A stretch of 64,000 nt of DNA from CANJIV01 sp046330225 (GTDB lineage Bacteria > Actinomycetota > Thermoleophilia > Solirubrobacterales > Solirubrobacteraceae), in contig JAXLTD010000002.1 in assembly GCA_046330225.1 (NCBI GenBank), positions 186,001-250,000 on the forward strand. Reading direction: 5' to 3'. Made by a program: the position numbers and the translations under genes. The notes beneath the pieces are model-generated. The model was not told the DNA's origin, searched no databases, and was given only the letters and a program-made list of their open reading frames with translations. Numbering within the stretch: position 1 is the stretch's first letter; every line of letters starts with the position of its first letter. Below are positions 41,775 to 50,572 of this stretch, piece by piece.

Positions 41775-44700
41775 CTACGCCGACGCGGTCTTCGGCGCGT
41801 CTTCGGCTTGCACGGCGCCGTCGTCCGGGTCCTCGTCGGGCACGGCGCCGGAGCGGTCCGAGCCGATGATGATCTCGTCGGGCGCGCGGTCCTCCGGCAG
41901 GAAGCCGGACTTCATGCCGAAGTAGACGGCCTGGGGGTGGTGGGCGACGATCGCGACGGTCGACTGCTCGGGCTCGACCGCGTAGCCGCCGGAGAGCCGC
42001 ATCCCGATCGAGGGGGCGTCGAGCAGGCGGAAGACCTTCTCGTGCTCGGACTGCTCGGGGCAGGCCGGGTAGCCCCAGGAGTAGCGGCGGCCCTGGTCAG
42101 CGGGGATGCCGAGGTCGGTCCGCGCGCGGTGATGCAGCCACTCGGCCATGCCCTCGGCGGTCTGGACGCCCAGGCCGTGGGTGTAGAGCTGTTCGGCGAA
42201 CTCGCCCTCCTGCTCGAGCCTGGCCATCAGCTCGGTGACCTCGTCGCCGGCCGTCACGACCTGCAGCGCGCAGACGTCGCGCTCGCCGCTCTCGAGCGGC
42301 CGGTAGAAGTCGGCCAGGCAGATCCGGTCATGGCGCGGCTGGCGGGGGAACACGAGCCGCTCGATCTCGCGCTCGGGATCCTCCGGATCGAAGATCACCA
42401 GCTCGTTGCCGTCGCTGGCGCAGGGAAAGTAGCCGAGCTTGGCCCGCGGGTGCAGGTAGTCCTGCTCCGCCCACATCCGCTCCAGGCGCGGGCGGAACTC
42501 CTCCGCCACGAGGCGGTCCCACTCGGCGCCCTTCACGCCACGGCCCCCCCAGTGGAGCTTGAAGAGCACGTGGAGGTCCAAGTGGTCGAAGACCTCGTCG
42601 AGCGGGACGGGAATCTCGCGCACGCCCCAGAACGGCGGCTCGGGCACCGGGACGTCGGTGCGCGCGGCGCTGCGGACGCTGGCGTCGGTGACCGGCGGGG
42701 CGTCGTCGATCACCGCCGGCTTCTCGCGCAGGGTGCGCGCCTCGGACCGGATCGTCTCGATCAGCGCCGCGCGGGCCGCGGGCTCGACGAGCTGGTCCAT
42801 CACGGCCAGGCCGGCGAAGGCGTCCTTGCAGTAGAAGACGCCGGGTGCGTAGACGTCGTCGGAGTCCTTGCCGCCGGGGTAGAGGATTCGCCGGCCGAAA
42901 TCGCGGTTGATCGCCGCGCCGCCGATGAGCACGGGGAACTCGAGGCCCTGCTGGTGCAGTTCCTCCACGCAGGCGGGCATCTGCTTCGAGGTCGACACGA
43001 GCAGGGCGCTCAGGCCGATGGCGGTCGCCTCGTGCTCCTTGGCCGCCTCGATGATCGTCTGGACCGGCACCTGCTTGCCGAGGTCGACGACCGTATAGCC
43101 GTTGTTCGTCAGGATCGTGTTCACGAGCGACTTGCCGATGTCGTGCACGTCGCCGAACACGGTCGCAATCACGACGGTGCCCTTCGTGTAGCCCTCGATG
43201 CGCTCCAAGTAGTTCTCGAGCCGCGCGACCGCGCGCTTCATCACCTCGGCGGACTGCAGCACGAAGGGGAGGATCAGCTCGCCGGCGCCGAACTTGTCGC
43301 CGACCTCCTTCATCGCGGGCAGGAGGACCTCGTTGAGCGTGGGGACGGCCCCGATCTTCTCGACGCTCGCGTCGATCCAGGCCTCCACGCCCTCCTTCTT
43401 GCGCCGCAGGATGTGGAAGTGCAGGGCCTCCTCGGGCTCCATGCCCGCGGTCGGGTCGGCGGCCTCCTGCTCGGCCTCCTCGCCCTTGGACTCGAAGTGG
43501 CCGATGAAGCGCTCCAGCGCGTCCTCGCGGCGGTTGAAGACCAGATCGTCGGCCAAGTCGCGCTCGAGCTGGGGGATCTCGCCGTAGGGCGTGATGTGGT
43601 TCGGGTTGACCATCGCGAGGTCCAGGCCGGCCTCGACGCAGTGGTGCAGGAAGACCGAGTTCAGGACGGCGCGGGCGCCGGGGGAGACCCCGAAGGACAC
43701 GTTCGAGACGCCCAGCGAGGTCTTGACCCCGGGCAGCTCGGCCTTGATCCGCCGGATGCCTTCGATCGTCTCGACCGCCGACGGGCGCCACTCCTCGTCG
43801 CCGGTCGTGAGGGTGAACGTGAGGGCGTCGAAGATGAGCAGCTCCGGGTCCAGTCCGTGCTCGCCGCAAGCCAGGTCGCGCAGCCGCTTGGCGACTTCGA
43901 CCTTGCGCTCGGCGGTCTTGGCCATCCCGACCTCGTCGATCGTCAGCGCGATGAGCGCGGCGCCGTGGGCGACGGCGAGCGGCGCGACGACATCGAGCTT
44001 GTCCCGGCCCGCCTCGAGGTTGACCGAGTTGACGATCGCCCGGCCCGGGATCTGCTCCAGGGCGGCCTGGATCACGTCGGGCTCGGTCGAGTCGACCTGG
44101 ATCGGGGCCGGCTGGGTGAGCGAGATCCGCTCGACTACCTGGCGCATCTGGCCGTCCTCGTCCTGGCGCTCGGTCAGCGCGACGCAGACGTCGAGGACGT
44201 GGGCGCCCCCTTCGACCTGGTCCTCGGCGATCTGCACGAGGCCGTCGTAGTCGTCGGCCAGCAGCAGCTCCTTGGCCTTGCGCGACCCCTGGCTGTTGAC
44301 CCGCTCGCCCACGAGCGTGGGGGCGGGGGACTGGACGAGCGGCGTCGCGGCGATCATCGACGAGACGTGGGCGGGGCGCGGCGCCGGGCGGGGCGGGGGC
44401 ACGTGCCCGGCCACCCGCTCGGCGATTGCCGCGATGTGAGCGGGCGTCGTGCCGCAGCAGCCGCCGACGATCGAGACGCCGTAGCGCTCGACGAACTCGC
44501 CGAGCGCCGCGGCCAAGGGCTCGGGCTGCTCGGGGAAGATCGTCTCGCCGTCCGGGCCCTGGCGGGGCAGGCCGGCGTTGGGGATGCAGTGGACCGGCAC
44601 CGCCGCGGTCTCCCCGAGGAAGCGGATCGCGTCGCGCATGTCCTCGGGGCCGGTCGAGCAGTTCAGGCCGATCACGTCGACGTTCAGCGCCTCCAGGGTG

Positions 44701-45329
44701 GCCAGCACGGCTGAGATGTCGGTGCCGAGCAGCATCTTGCCGCCGTTGGGCAGCAGCGAAACCGAGGCCTGGATCGGCACGGTGCGGCCGGTGGCTGCGA
44801 AGGCCTCCCGGGCGCCGAAGATCGCGGCCTTGACCTCCAGGATGTCCTGGGCGGTCTCGATGATCAGGAGGTCGGCGCCGCCGAGCAGGAGCCCCCGGGC
44901 CTGCTCCTCGAACACGGTCACGAGTTCGCGGAAGCTGATCCCGCCCAGCGTGGGGTCGTCGGAGGCGGGGAGGAAGCCCGTCGGGCCGATCGAGCCCGCG
45001 ACGAAGCGGCCGTCGCCGGCGGCGCGGCGGGCGATCTGCGCGGCTTGGGTGTTGATCTCGAGCGTGTGCTCGCCCAGGCCCCACTCGTCCAGCTTGATGC
45101 GCGAGCCCTGGAAAGAGTCGGTCTCCACGACCAAGGCGCCGGCCTCCAGCATCGAGGCGTGAACGCCCTCGATCACGTCTGGGCGATTCAGGACGAGCGC
45201 CTCGTGGCACTTGCCCTCCAGCCCGCCGTAGTCGGCCTGGGTCAGCTCGAACTGTTCGAGCGTGGCGCCCATTCCGCCGTCGAACACGACGACGCCGGAG
45301 CGGACGGCTTCGAGGTAGTCGCGCGGCAC
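41775..45329 (-). CDS. metH: Cobalamin-dependent methionine synthase (5-methyltetrahydrofolate-homocysteine methyltransferase)
   Basis: An 1184-residue full-length MetH. It transfers the methyl of methyltetrahydrofolate to homocysteine via cobalamin. The homocysteine domain has zinc ligands in LNCSTGPEDM and GGCCGTTPAHI. The pterin domain follows, around residues 340-610. The B12 domain has GDVHDIGKSLV, which holds the cobalt-ligand His. The activation domain carries RRYSWGYPACPEQ for AdoMet binding. The GTG at 45329 begins the family sequence; a longer frame to 45410 is arginine/proline rich and passes through the leader hairpin. A 40-nt hairpin lies 20 bases upstream of the start, which may control translation or elongation. 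Confidence 0.96.
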   Translation of the reverse strand: MPRDYLEAVRSGVVVFDGGMGATLEQFELTQADYGGLEGKCHEALVLNRPDVIEGVHASMLEAGALVVETDSFQGSRIKLDEWGLGEHTLEINTQAAQIARRAAGDGRFVAGSIGPTGFLPASDDPTLGGISFRELVTVFEEQARGLLLGGADLLIIETAQDILEVKAAIFGAREAFAATGRTVPIQASVSLLPNGGKMLLGTDISAVLATLEALNVDVIGLNCSTGPEDMRDAIRFLGETAAVPVHCIPNAGLPRQGPDGETIFPEQPEPLAAALGEFVERYGVSIVGGCCGTTPAHIAAIAERVAGHVPPPRPAPRPAHVSSMIAATPLVQSPAPTLVGERVNSQGSRKAKELLLADDYDGLVQIAEDQVEGGAHVLDVCVALTERQDEDGQMRQVVERISLTQPAPIQVDSTEPDVIQAALEQIPGRAIVNSVNLEAGRDKLDVVAPLAVAHGAALIALTIDEVGMAKTAERKVEVAKRLRDLACGEHGLDPELLIFDALTFTLTTGDEEWRPSAVETIEGIRRIKAELPGVKTSLGVSNVSFGVSPGARAVLNSVFLHHCVEAGLDLAMVNPNHITPYGEIPQLERDLADDLVFNRREDALERFIGHFESKGEEAEQEAADPTAGMEPEEALHFHILRRKKEGVEAWIDASVEKIGAVPTLNEVLLPAMKEVGDKFGAGELILPFVLQSAEVMKRAVARLENYLERIEGYTKGTVVIATVFGDVHDIGKSLVNTILTNNGYTVVDLGKQVPVQTIIEAAKEHEATAIGLSALLVSTSKQMPACVEELHQQGLEFPVLIGGAAINRDFGRRILYPGGKDSDDVYAPGVFYCKDAFAGLAVMDQLVEPAARAALIETIRSEARTLREKPAVIDDAPPVTDASVRSAARTDVPVPEPPFWGVREIPVPLDEVFDHLDLHVLFKLHWGGRGVKGAEWDRLVAEEFRPRLERMWAEQDYLHPRAKLGYFPCASDGNELVIFDPEDPEREIERLVFPRQPRHDRICLADFYRPLESGERDVCALQVVTAGDEVTELMARLEQEGEFAEQLYTHGLGVQTAEGMAEWLHHRARTDLGIPADQGRRYSWGYPACPEQSEHEKVFRLLDAPSIGMRLSGGYAVEPEQSTVAIVAHHPQAVYFGMKSGFLPEDRAPDEIIIGSDRSGAVPDEDPDDGAVQAEDAPKTASA

Positions 45330-45349
45330 CGCATTGATGCTAGCAGCGC

Positions 45350-45389
45350 GCGCCCCAACCTTGACACGACCGTGGCAAGGTTGGGGCGC
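45350..45389 (-). promoter_or_regulatory. Nearly perfect 40-nt hairpin in the metH leader
   Basis: GCGCCCCAACCTTG (45350-45363) and CAAGGTTGGGGCGC (45376-45389) pair over 14 bp. After a single A/G mismatch, CACG and CGTG extend the stem. On the metH strand the stem ends 20 bases upstream of the GTG start. It may be an attenuator, a translational control stem, or a protein-bound RNA. The sequence does not match the consensus core of cobalamin or SAM riboswitches that I know. Confidence 0.65.
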
Positions 45390-45401
45390 AGGCGGCCCGC
45401 G

Positions 45402-45417
45402 AGGCGCCATCGCGCCT
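45402..45417 (-). promoter_or_regulatory. Second hairpin in the metH leader
   Basis: AGGCGC (45402-45407) and GCGCCT (45412-45417) pair around CATC on the plus strand (GATG on the metH strand). It lies 12 bases upstream of the long stem, so the leader contains two consecutive stems that could compete or stack. CTCAAGTTGAG at 45447-45457 is a further short palindrome nearby. Confidence 0.5.
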
Positions 45418-45481
45418 GATCCGGGTCCAAAGTGGCAAATCTAACGCTCAAGTTGAGACAGAGGTATTGGTCTGAAAAGCT

Positions 45482-45492
45482 CGCAAAATGCG
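45482..45492. promoter_or_regulatory. Palindrome CGCAAAATGCG (first of a pair)
   Basis: CGCA-AAA-TGCG is itself palindromic, and its reverse complement recurs at 45547-45557. Both lie in the AT-rich spacer between the divergent metH and muralytic genes, with centres about 65 bases apart (roughly six helical turns). This spacing fits two dimers of one regulator looping across a promoter. Confidence 0.55.
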
Positions 45493-45546
45493 CGGGTTTC
45501 ATACCATCAACCTCAACCTAAGACTATGTGTTGATGCAAGATTTGT

Positions 45547-45557
45547 CGCATTTTGCG
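45547..45557. promoter_or_regulatory. Palindrome CGCATTTTGCG (second of a pair)
   Basis: This is the exact reverse complement of the site at 45482-45492. It lies 31 bases before the preferred TTG start of the muralytic gene at 45589, so it could control that gene directly. No other strong promoter motif is certain in the spacer. Confidence 0.55.
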
Positions 45558-45588
45558 TGGATCTCAGCTTGGCGACCGGGAGTCTGCT

Positions 45589-46215
45589 TTGCTCCGCGGC
45601 TTCGTGCTTCGGACGCGTCTCCCATCCGACTCTCTCCGCGCTGCCCGCTCCCGGCGGGCGGCAGCCGCCGTCGCGCTGGCCGCGTGGGCGGGGGCCGGCG
45701 GCGCGACGCCGGCGACAGCGGGGCCGGCGTCCCCGCCCCGCCCGGCGCCGGTCGCCCGGGCCGCCGAGATCCTGAGCACGGGTGACCACGGGCTCGACGT
45801 CAAGGCGCTGCAGCGGCGGCTGGGGATCCCCGCCGACGGAGCCTTCGGCCCGGCCACGGAGGCCGCCGTGAAGCGCTTCCAGCGCCGCCACGGCCTCGAG
45901 CCCGACGGCATCGTCGGGCCGGCGACCAAGCGCGCGCTCGGCTTCGGCGTGCACTCGGGCCGCTCCCGCGCCGCCTGGCGGATCCCGGCGTCGGTCCGGG
46001 CGCGGCTCGAGCGCATCGCCCAGTGCGAGTCCGGCGGCAATCCGCGGGCGCTGTCGCCAGGCGGGACCTACCGCGGCAAGTACCAGTTCCTTCCGAGCAC
46101 GTGGCAGTCGGTCGGCGGCTCCGGTGATCCGGCCAAGGCTTCTGAGGCCGAGCAGGACTACCGGGCGTGGATACTGCTGAAGCGCACCGGCGGCGGCGCC
46201 TGGCCGAACTGCTGA
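45589..46215 (+). CDS. Secreted peptidoglycan-binding, resuscitation-promoting-factor-like transglycosylase
   Basis: A 208-residue exported muralytic protein. A basic/hydrophobic signal region (SRRAAAAVALAAWAGAGG) precedes a peptidoglycan-binding domain (HGLDVKALQRRLGIPADG and VKRFQRRHGLEPDGIVG). The C-terminal part is a transglycosylase-like domain of the Rpf kind: IAQCESGGNP with the likely catalytic Glu, then GKYQFLPSTWQSVGG and the final Cys. Such proteins cleave wall glycan and promote regrowth of resting cells. The TTG start is chosen because GGGAG precedes it by 6 bases; earlier TTG and later GTG starts are possible. A palindrome lies upstream. Confidence 0.87.
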   Translation: MLRGFVLRTRLPSDSLRAARSRRAAAAVALAAWAGAGGATPATAGPASPPRPAPVARAAEILSTGDHGLDVKALQRRLGIPADGAFGPATEAAVKRFQRRHGLEPDGIVGPATKRALGFGVHSGRSRAAWRIPASVRARLERIAQCESGGNPRALSPGGTYRGKYQFLPSTWQSVGGSGDPAKASEAEQDYRAWILLKRTGGGAWPNC

Positions 46216-46392
46216 AGCGCGTTCACTGTCACATTCGGGCAGTTCACTTCGGGGCCACGAGCTGCGGACTGGGTTCGGCTCCATGCCGTCCGGCCTGCCC
46301 GGGGTCTGCAGGCTCAGGGACGGGCGCGCCGACATGAAATCCCGTCTCCTGCAGGGATGTTCAGCGCAACTGGATCTGCCGGCGGCGGCGAA

Positions 46393-46413
46393 GTCAGAAA
46401 CTCGCGTTCTGAC
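46393..46413. promoter_or_regulatory. Inverted repeat in the 46.2-46.5 kb spacer
   Basis: GTCAGAA (46393-46399) and TTCTGAC (46407-46413) are exact complements around a 7-base centre. It lies between the convergent ends of the muralytic gene and glnN, in a 320-base spacer that otherwise has no gene. It could be a hairpin or an orphan binding site. Confidence 0.35.
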
Positions 46414-46479
46414 AGTGAAGGCTTTCCGGCGGCGCGGAGCAGCACACGCCACCGGGTGAACCGCCCCCCGCCCGCAACG

Positions 46480-46509
46480 ACACGGGCCCCGCTGCAGCGG
46501 GGCCCGTGT
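46480..46509 (-). terminator. Perfect 30-bp palindrome terminator of glnN
   Basis: Arms ACACGGGCCCCGCTG and CAGCGGGGCCCGTGT join without a mismatch; the minimal loop is formed by the central bases. It starts 27 bases past the glnN stop. It is the most symmetric element in the window and probably the terminator of glnN. Confidence 0.8.
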
Positions 46510-46535
46510 GGCATGCGGCAGCTGTCCGCCGGCAC

Positions 46536-48695
46536 TTACTTGATGAACAGGATCTCCGAATATTTCGGGAGGGGCCAGAGGTCGTCGGGAACGATCTTCT
46601 CGAGCTGGTCGGCGATCTCGCGGACCCCGATCATCGCCGGCAGGACGGTGTCCCGCAGGTACGTGGCGTGGTCGAGCGAGCCGTCCTCGCCCTCGTGGGT
46701 GGCGTTGACCGCCTCCAGGGCCCGGATGGCGGTGTAGAACTTCGACGCCAGGCCGTGCAGCTCGTCCTTGGCCTCGTCGAGGTCGGCCTCGTCGAGGATG
46801 TCGATGTAGCGGGCCGCCGCCGGGAACAGCAGGGTCCGGGCGATGGTGGCCGCAGTCTCGGCCTCGATGTTCACCGTGATGATGTACTGCTCGACGAGCA
46901 CGTCGTAGCGGGAGTGCAGCTCGCGCTCGGAGAGCACGTCGTACTTGGCGAACGCGGCGACCGTCTGCTCGCTGATGAGCGACGGGAGCGCGTCGGGCGT
47001 AGTCGGGAGGTTCTCCAGCCCCCGCTTGGCGGCCTCCTCGTGCCACTCCTCGGAGTAGCCGTCGCCCGAGAAGACGACCTGCTTGTTGGCGGCGTAGGCG
47101 TCCTTGACGACCGCGAGCACCGCCTCCTGCACCGTGGCGCCGTGCTGGATCTTGCTCTCCAGCGCGTCGGCGAGGTCGTCGATCGCGTCGGCGGCGATCG
47201 TGTTCAGCACCGTGTTCGGGAGGCCGAGCGACTGGTTGGACCCCAGCGCACGGAACTCGAACTTGTTGCCGGTGAACGCGAACGGCGAGGTGCGGTTGCG
47301 GTCGCCGCCGTGCATCGGCAGCGGCGGCAGCACCGGCGTGCCGAGCCCAAGGTAGGACTGCGGCTCGGCGGCGACGCCCTCGCCGGCCTCGATCGCCCCG
47401 AAGACTGTCTCGAGCTCCCCGCCGAGAAAGATCGAGATGATCGCCGGCGGCGCCTCGTTGGCGCCGAGGCGATGGTCCTGGCCGGCGCTCGCGATCGAGG
47501 CCCGCAGGAGCGCCTGGTGCTCATTGACGGCCTTGATGACCGCGGTGGCGAAGAACAGGAAGTTCAGGTTCTCCGCCGGCGTGTCGCCCGGATCCATGAG
47601 GTTGTGGCCGGTGTCGGTGCCCATCGACCAGTTGTTGTGCTTGCCGGAGCCGTTCACGCCCGCAAACGGCTTCTCGTGCAGCAGGCACGTGAGGCCGTAG
47701 CGGCGCGCGACGTTCTGAAGCGTCTGCATCGTGAGGTGCTGGTGATCGGCGCCCACGTTGGAGTTCTCGAACACCGGCGCGATCTCGTACTGGGCCGGCG
47801 CGACCTCGTTGTGGCGGGTCTTGATCGGCACGCCGAGCTTGGCCAGCTCGAGCTCGACCTCGAGCATGCAGGCCAGCACGCGCTCGGGGATCGAGCCGAA
47901 GTAGTGGTCGTCGAGCTCGTGGCCCTTGGCCGGCTTGGCCCCGAACAGGGTCCGGCCGGTCGTGATGAGGTCCGGGCGCTCGTAGTAGTACTGCTCGTCG
48001 ATGAGGAAGTACTCCTGCTCGGCGCCGACGGTGGTGAACACGCGGCTGGACTCCTCGTCGCCGAGGAGGCGCAGGGCCCGCACAGCCGAGCGCGAGAGCG
48101 CGTCCATCGAGCGCAGCAGCGGGATCTTCGTGTCGAGCGCCTCGCCGGTCCAGGACGCGAACGCCGTCGGGATGCACAGCAGCGCCCCGTTGGGGTTCTC
48201 GAGGATGAAGGCCGGGCTCGTCGGGTCCCACGCGGTGTAGCCGCGGGCCTCGAAGGTGGCCCGGATGCCGCCGGTCGGGAAGCTCGAGGCGTCCGGCTCG
48301 CCCTGGATGAGCTCCTTGCCGGAGAACTCGGCCAGCGCCGTGCCCTCGCCGGTCGGCATGTAGAACGAGTCGTGCTTCTCCGCGGTCGAGCCGGTGAGCG
48401 GCTGGAACCAGTGCGTGAAGTGGGTCGCGCCCTTCTCCATCGCCCAGTCCTTCATCGCCGAGGCGATCTGGTCGGCCAGGGAGGTGTCGAGCGGCTGGCC
48501 CTTGGCCAGCGTGTCCTGGAGCTTCTGGTACACGGCGCGCGGCAGCCGCTGGCGCTGGACGGCCGGGCTGAAGACGTTGGAGCCGAAGACCTGGTTGGAC
48601 GGGACGGTCAGGTCCTGGGCGCCCAGGGACTCGCCGTTGGGGCTCCACTGAGCCGCCAGGACGTTCTGCTGACGGGATCGGGACGTCGTGGACAT
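46536..48695 (-). CDS. glnN: Glutamine synthetase type III
   Basis: A 719-residue GSIII-type glutamine synthetase, an ATP-dependent ligase of glutamate and ammonia. Its length (about 700, against about 450 for GSI) and the motifs THFTHWFQPLTG, TVGAEQEYFLID, QYEIAPVFENSN and LLHEKPFAGVNGSGKHNNW are typical. The GSIII N-terminal region NVFSPAVQRQRLP is present. The ATG at 48695 is preceded by gaggagg, 12 bases away. The gene is divergent from amt, with a spacer containing two palindromes. This makes it the likely central ammonium-assimilating enzyme of this island; other GS types could exist elsewhere. Confidence 0.95.
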   Translation of the reverse strand: MSTTSRSRQQNVLAAQWSPNGESLGAQDLTVPSNQVFGSNVFSPAVQRQRLPRAVYQKLQDTLAKGQPLDTSLADQIASAMKDWAMEKGATHFTHWFQPLTGSTAEKHDSFYMPTGEGTALAEFSGKELIQGEPDASSFPTGGIRATFEARGYTAWDPTSPAFILENPNGALLCIPTAFASWTGEALDTKIPLLRSMDALSRSAVRALRLLGDEESSRVFTTVGAEQEYFLIDEQYYYERPDLITTGRTLFGAKPAKGHELDDHYFGSIPERVLACMLEVELELAKLGVPIKTRHNEVAPAQYEIAPVFENSNVGADHQHLTMQTLQNVARRYGLTCLLHEKPFAGVNGSGKHNNWSMGTDTGHNLMDPGDTPAENLNFLFFATAVIKAVNEHQALLRASIASAGQDHRLGANEAPPAIISIFLGGELETVFGAIEAGEGVAAEPQSYLGLGTPVLPPLPMHGGDRNRTSPFAFTGNKFEFRALGSNQSLGLPNTVLNTIAADAIDDLADALESKIQHGATVQEAVLAVVKDAYAANKQVVFSGDGYSEEWHEEAAKRGLENLPTTPDALPSLISEQTVAAFAKYDVLSERELHSRYDVLVEQYIITVNIEAETAATIARTLLFPAAARYIDILDEADLDEAKDELHGLASKFYTAIRALEAVNATHEGEDGSLDHATYLRDTVLPAMIGVREIADQLEKIVPDDLWPLPKYSEILFIK

Positions 48696-48840
48696 CGTGC
48701 GGGGGATCCTCCTCACGCCCGCGCGCCCGGGTGGTCGGCGGTCAGCCACGCGGGCTGGCCGGCGCCCCGCAGCGCGGCAGGCGACATCGTGGTCGCGGTG
48801 CGTAGAGCGGCAACGGTAGGGGTTCGGGCGCCCACCGGCA

Positions 48841-48856
48841 TTGTCCACGTGGCCAA
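48841..48856. promoter_or_regulatory. Imperfect palindrome in the glnN/amt spacer
   Basis: TTGTCCACGTGGCCAA contains a perfect CCACGTGG core, with TTG and CAA on the flanks and one mismatched pair. It lies midway between the divergent glnN and amt starts, in a spacer of 356 bases (48696-49051). Confidence 0.45.
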
Positions 48857-48889
48857 AGCCCGGGCCGATCGTTTCGCCACGCGGTCGGA

Positions 48890-48908
48890 TTCCCGGAGTT
48901 TCCGGGAA
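48890..48908. promoter_or_regulatory. Inverted repeat in the glnN/amt spacer
   Basis: TTCCCGGA (48890-48897) and TCCGGGAA (48901-48908) are exact complements around GTT. Together with the site at 48841 it is a candidate nitrogen-regulatory operator. I do not see the typical GlnR box pair, so a different regulator, perhaps the PucR-type protein at 51047, should be considered. Confidence 0.5.
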
Positions 48909-49051
48909 CTTCCTCTGGCGCGAACTCGCCGCCGCCGCGGGGCGATCGACCGAGTGGCGAGATCGCCCCGCCGATCTTTCGACAGGTGGCTAAAGACCGT
49001 TCCCAGCGCCGGTCCGACACTCCTGGCCATGTATTCGACTGAGGAGGAAGC

Positions 49052-50572
49052 ATGAGACGCACGTGGCTGGCCGGATCCGGCCGCCGGCGCCCAAGGCTCC
49101 TGCTGGCGGCCACCGCCTGCATGATGCTGGTGCTGTTCATCGTGCCGCCGCTCGCGTTCGGCGACGGCAGCACGCTGGAATCCCTGACTGACAAGAAGAA
49201 CGCTGACCTGGCCCTGGCCGTCGGAATCAACGGCGTCTGGGTGATCGTCGCGGGCGTGCTCGTGATGTTCATGCAGGCGGGCTTCGCGTTCCTGGAGATC
49301 GGGTTCTCGCGCGGCAAGAACGCCGGCACCGTCGTGGCGAAGATCCTCGTGAACTTCGCGATCGCGGCCCTGATGTTCTGGGCCTGCGGCTTCGCCTTCG
49401 CCTTCGGGGCGGGGAACGACATCATCGGCACGAGCGGCTTCTTCGTCGCCGGGGTCGAGGCCGGGAAGAACTTCCCGCTGCTCGCCATCAACGGCGGCGT
49501 CGCGAACATCACGGTGGAAGAGCTCTGGTTCTTCCAGTTCGTGTTCTGCGCCGTGTCGCTGGCGATCGTCTGGGGCACGACGCTCGAGCGCATCAAGTTC
49601 GGCGTCTACATCATCTACGCCATCGTCTTCGCGGGAATCCTGTACCCCATCGGGGCGCACTGGATCTTCGGCGGCGGCTGGCTGCAGGTGAACGTCGGCA
49701 TGCAGGACTTCGCCGGCTCGACGGTGGTCCACCTGATCGGCGCCTCCGGCGCCCTGGCGGTGCTCCTCCTGCTCGGGCCGCGCAAGGGGAAGTACGGGCC
49801 GGACGGCAAGCCGCGGGCGATCCCGGGGCACAACATGCCGCTCTTCGGCCTGGGCATCCTGATCCTGTGGCTGGGCTGGTTCGGGTTCAACCCGGGCTCG
49901 ACGCTCGGCGCGCTGGACGGGCGCTTCGGCGAGGTCGTCGTGGTCACCCAGCTCGCGGCTGCCGCCGGCGTGGTCTTCGCGGCGCTGACCGTGTGGCTGA
50001 AGACCAAGACGGTCGACATCGGCATGGTCGGCAACGGCGCAATCGCCGCCCTGGTCGCCATCACGGCGCCCTCGGGCTACGTCGAGCTGTGGGCGGCGCC
50101 GATCATCGGCGCCGTGGCCGGCGTCATCGTCGTGCTCAGCGTCTACGCGATCGACAAGAGGATCGACGACCCCGTCGGCGCCCTGTCGGCGCACGGCGTG
50201 GCCGGCATCTGGGGCACCCTGGCCTGCGGCCTCTTCACGGCGCCGCGGCTGGCCGCGTACAACGCGGTCGGCGAGGGCGGGCTGTTCTACACCGGCTCGT
50301 TCTCGCAGCTCGGCGCCCAGGCGCTGGGCGTGGCCGCCGCGTTCACGTTCGTGTTCTCGGCGAGCTTCGCGGTGTTCTGGGTCATCAAGAAGACCTACGG
50401 CCTGCGCGTCACCGAGGCCGAGGAAGAGGCCGGCCTGGACATCAGCGAGCACGGGATGTACGGCTATCCCGAGCAGTTCATCCCTGCCCCGGAGCTGGTC
50501 GGCTACGCGCCTGCGGGCGCGGGGGCCGCGAAGGCCGCCCCGGTGGCGACGAGCCAGGAGGCAACGGCATGA
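49052..50572 (+). CDS. amt: Ammonium transporter
   Basis: A 506-residue Amt/MEP/Rh channel, predicted to have eleven membrane segments. The signal-like N-terminus (MMLVLFIVPPLAFG) is cleaved in some members. The twin pore His pair is present in TVVHLIGASGA and LSAHGVAGIWG. The ADLALAVGINGVWVIVAG and GTTLERIKFG stretches are family typical. The ATG at 49052 has an ideal gaggaggaag. The glnK gene starts within its stop (ATGA), a classic amtB-glnK operon. It is divergent from glnN. The Ala-rich cytosolic tail is longer than in E. coli AmtB. Confidence 0.96.
   Translation: MRRTWLAGSGRRRPRLLLAATACMMLVLFIVPPLAFGDGSTLESLTDKKNADLALAVGINGVWVIVAGVLVMFMQAGFAFLEIGFSRGKNAGTVVAKILVNFAIAALMFWACGFAFAFGAGNDIIGTSGFFVAGVEAGKNFPLLAINGGVANITVEELWFFQFVFCAVSLAIVWGTTLERIKFGVYIIYAIVFAGILYPIGAHWIFGGGWLQVNVGMQDFAGSTVVHLIGASGALAVLLLLGPRKGKYGPDGKPRAIPGHNMPLFGLGILILWLGWFGFNPGSTLGALDGRFGEVVVVTQLAAAAGVVFAALTVWLKTKTVDIGMVGNGAIAALVAITAPSGYVELWAAPIIGAVAGVIVVLSVYAIDKRIDDPVGALSAHGVAGIWGTLACGLFTAPRLAAYNAVGEGGLFYTGSFSQLGAQALGVAAAFTFVFSASFAVFWVIKKTYGLRVTEAEEEAGLDISEHGMYGYPEQFIPAPELVGYAPAGAGAAKAAPVATSQEATA

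Noticed and set aside
41808..44714. Very long open frame opposite metH
   Set aside because: It is the antisense frame of a conserved gene, with a repetitive composition and no recognisable domain.
45330..45510. Possible cobalamin or SAM riboswitch upstream of metH
   Set aside because: The hairpins are real, but I could not find the conserved B12-box or the SAM-I/SAM-IV core sequences. It is reported only as an unclassified leader.
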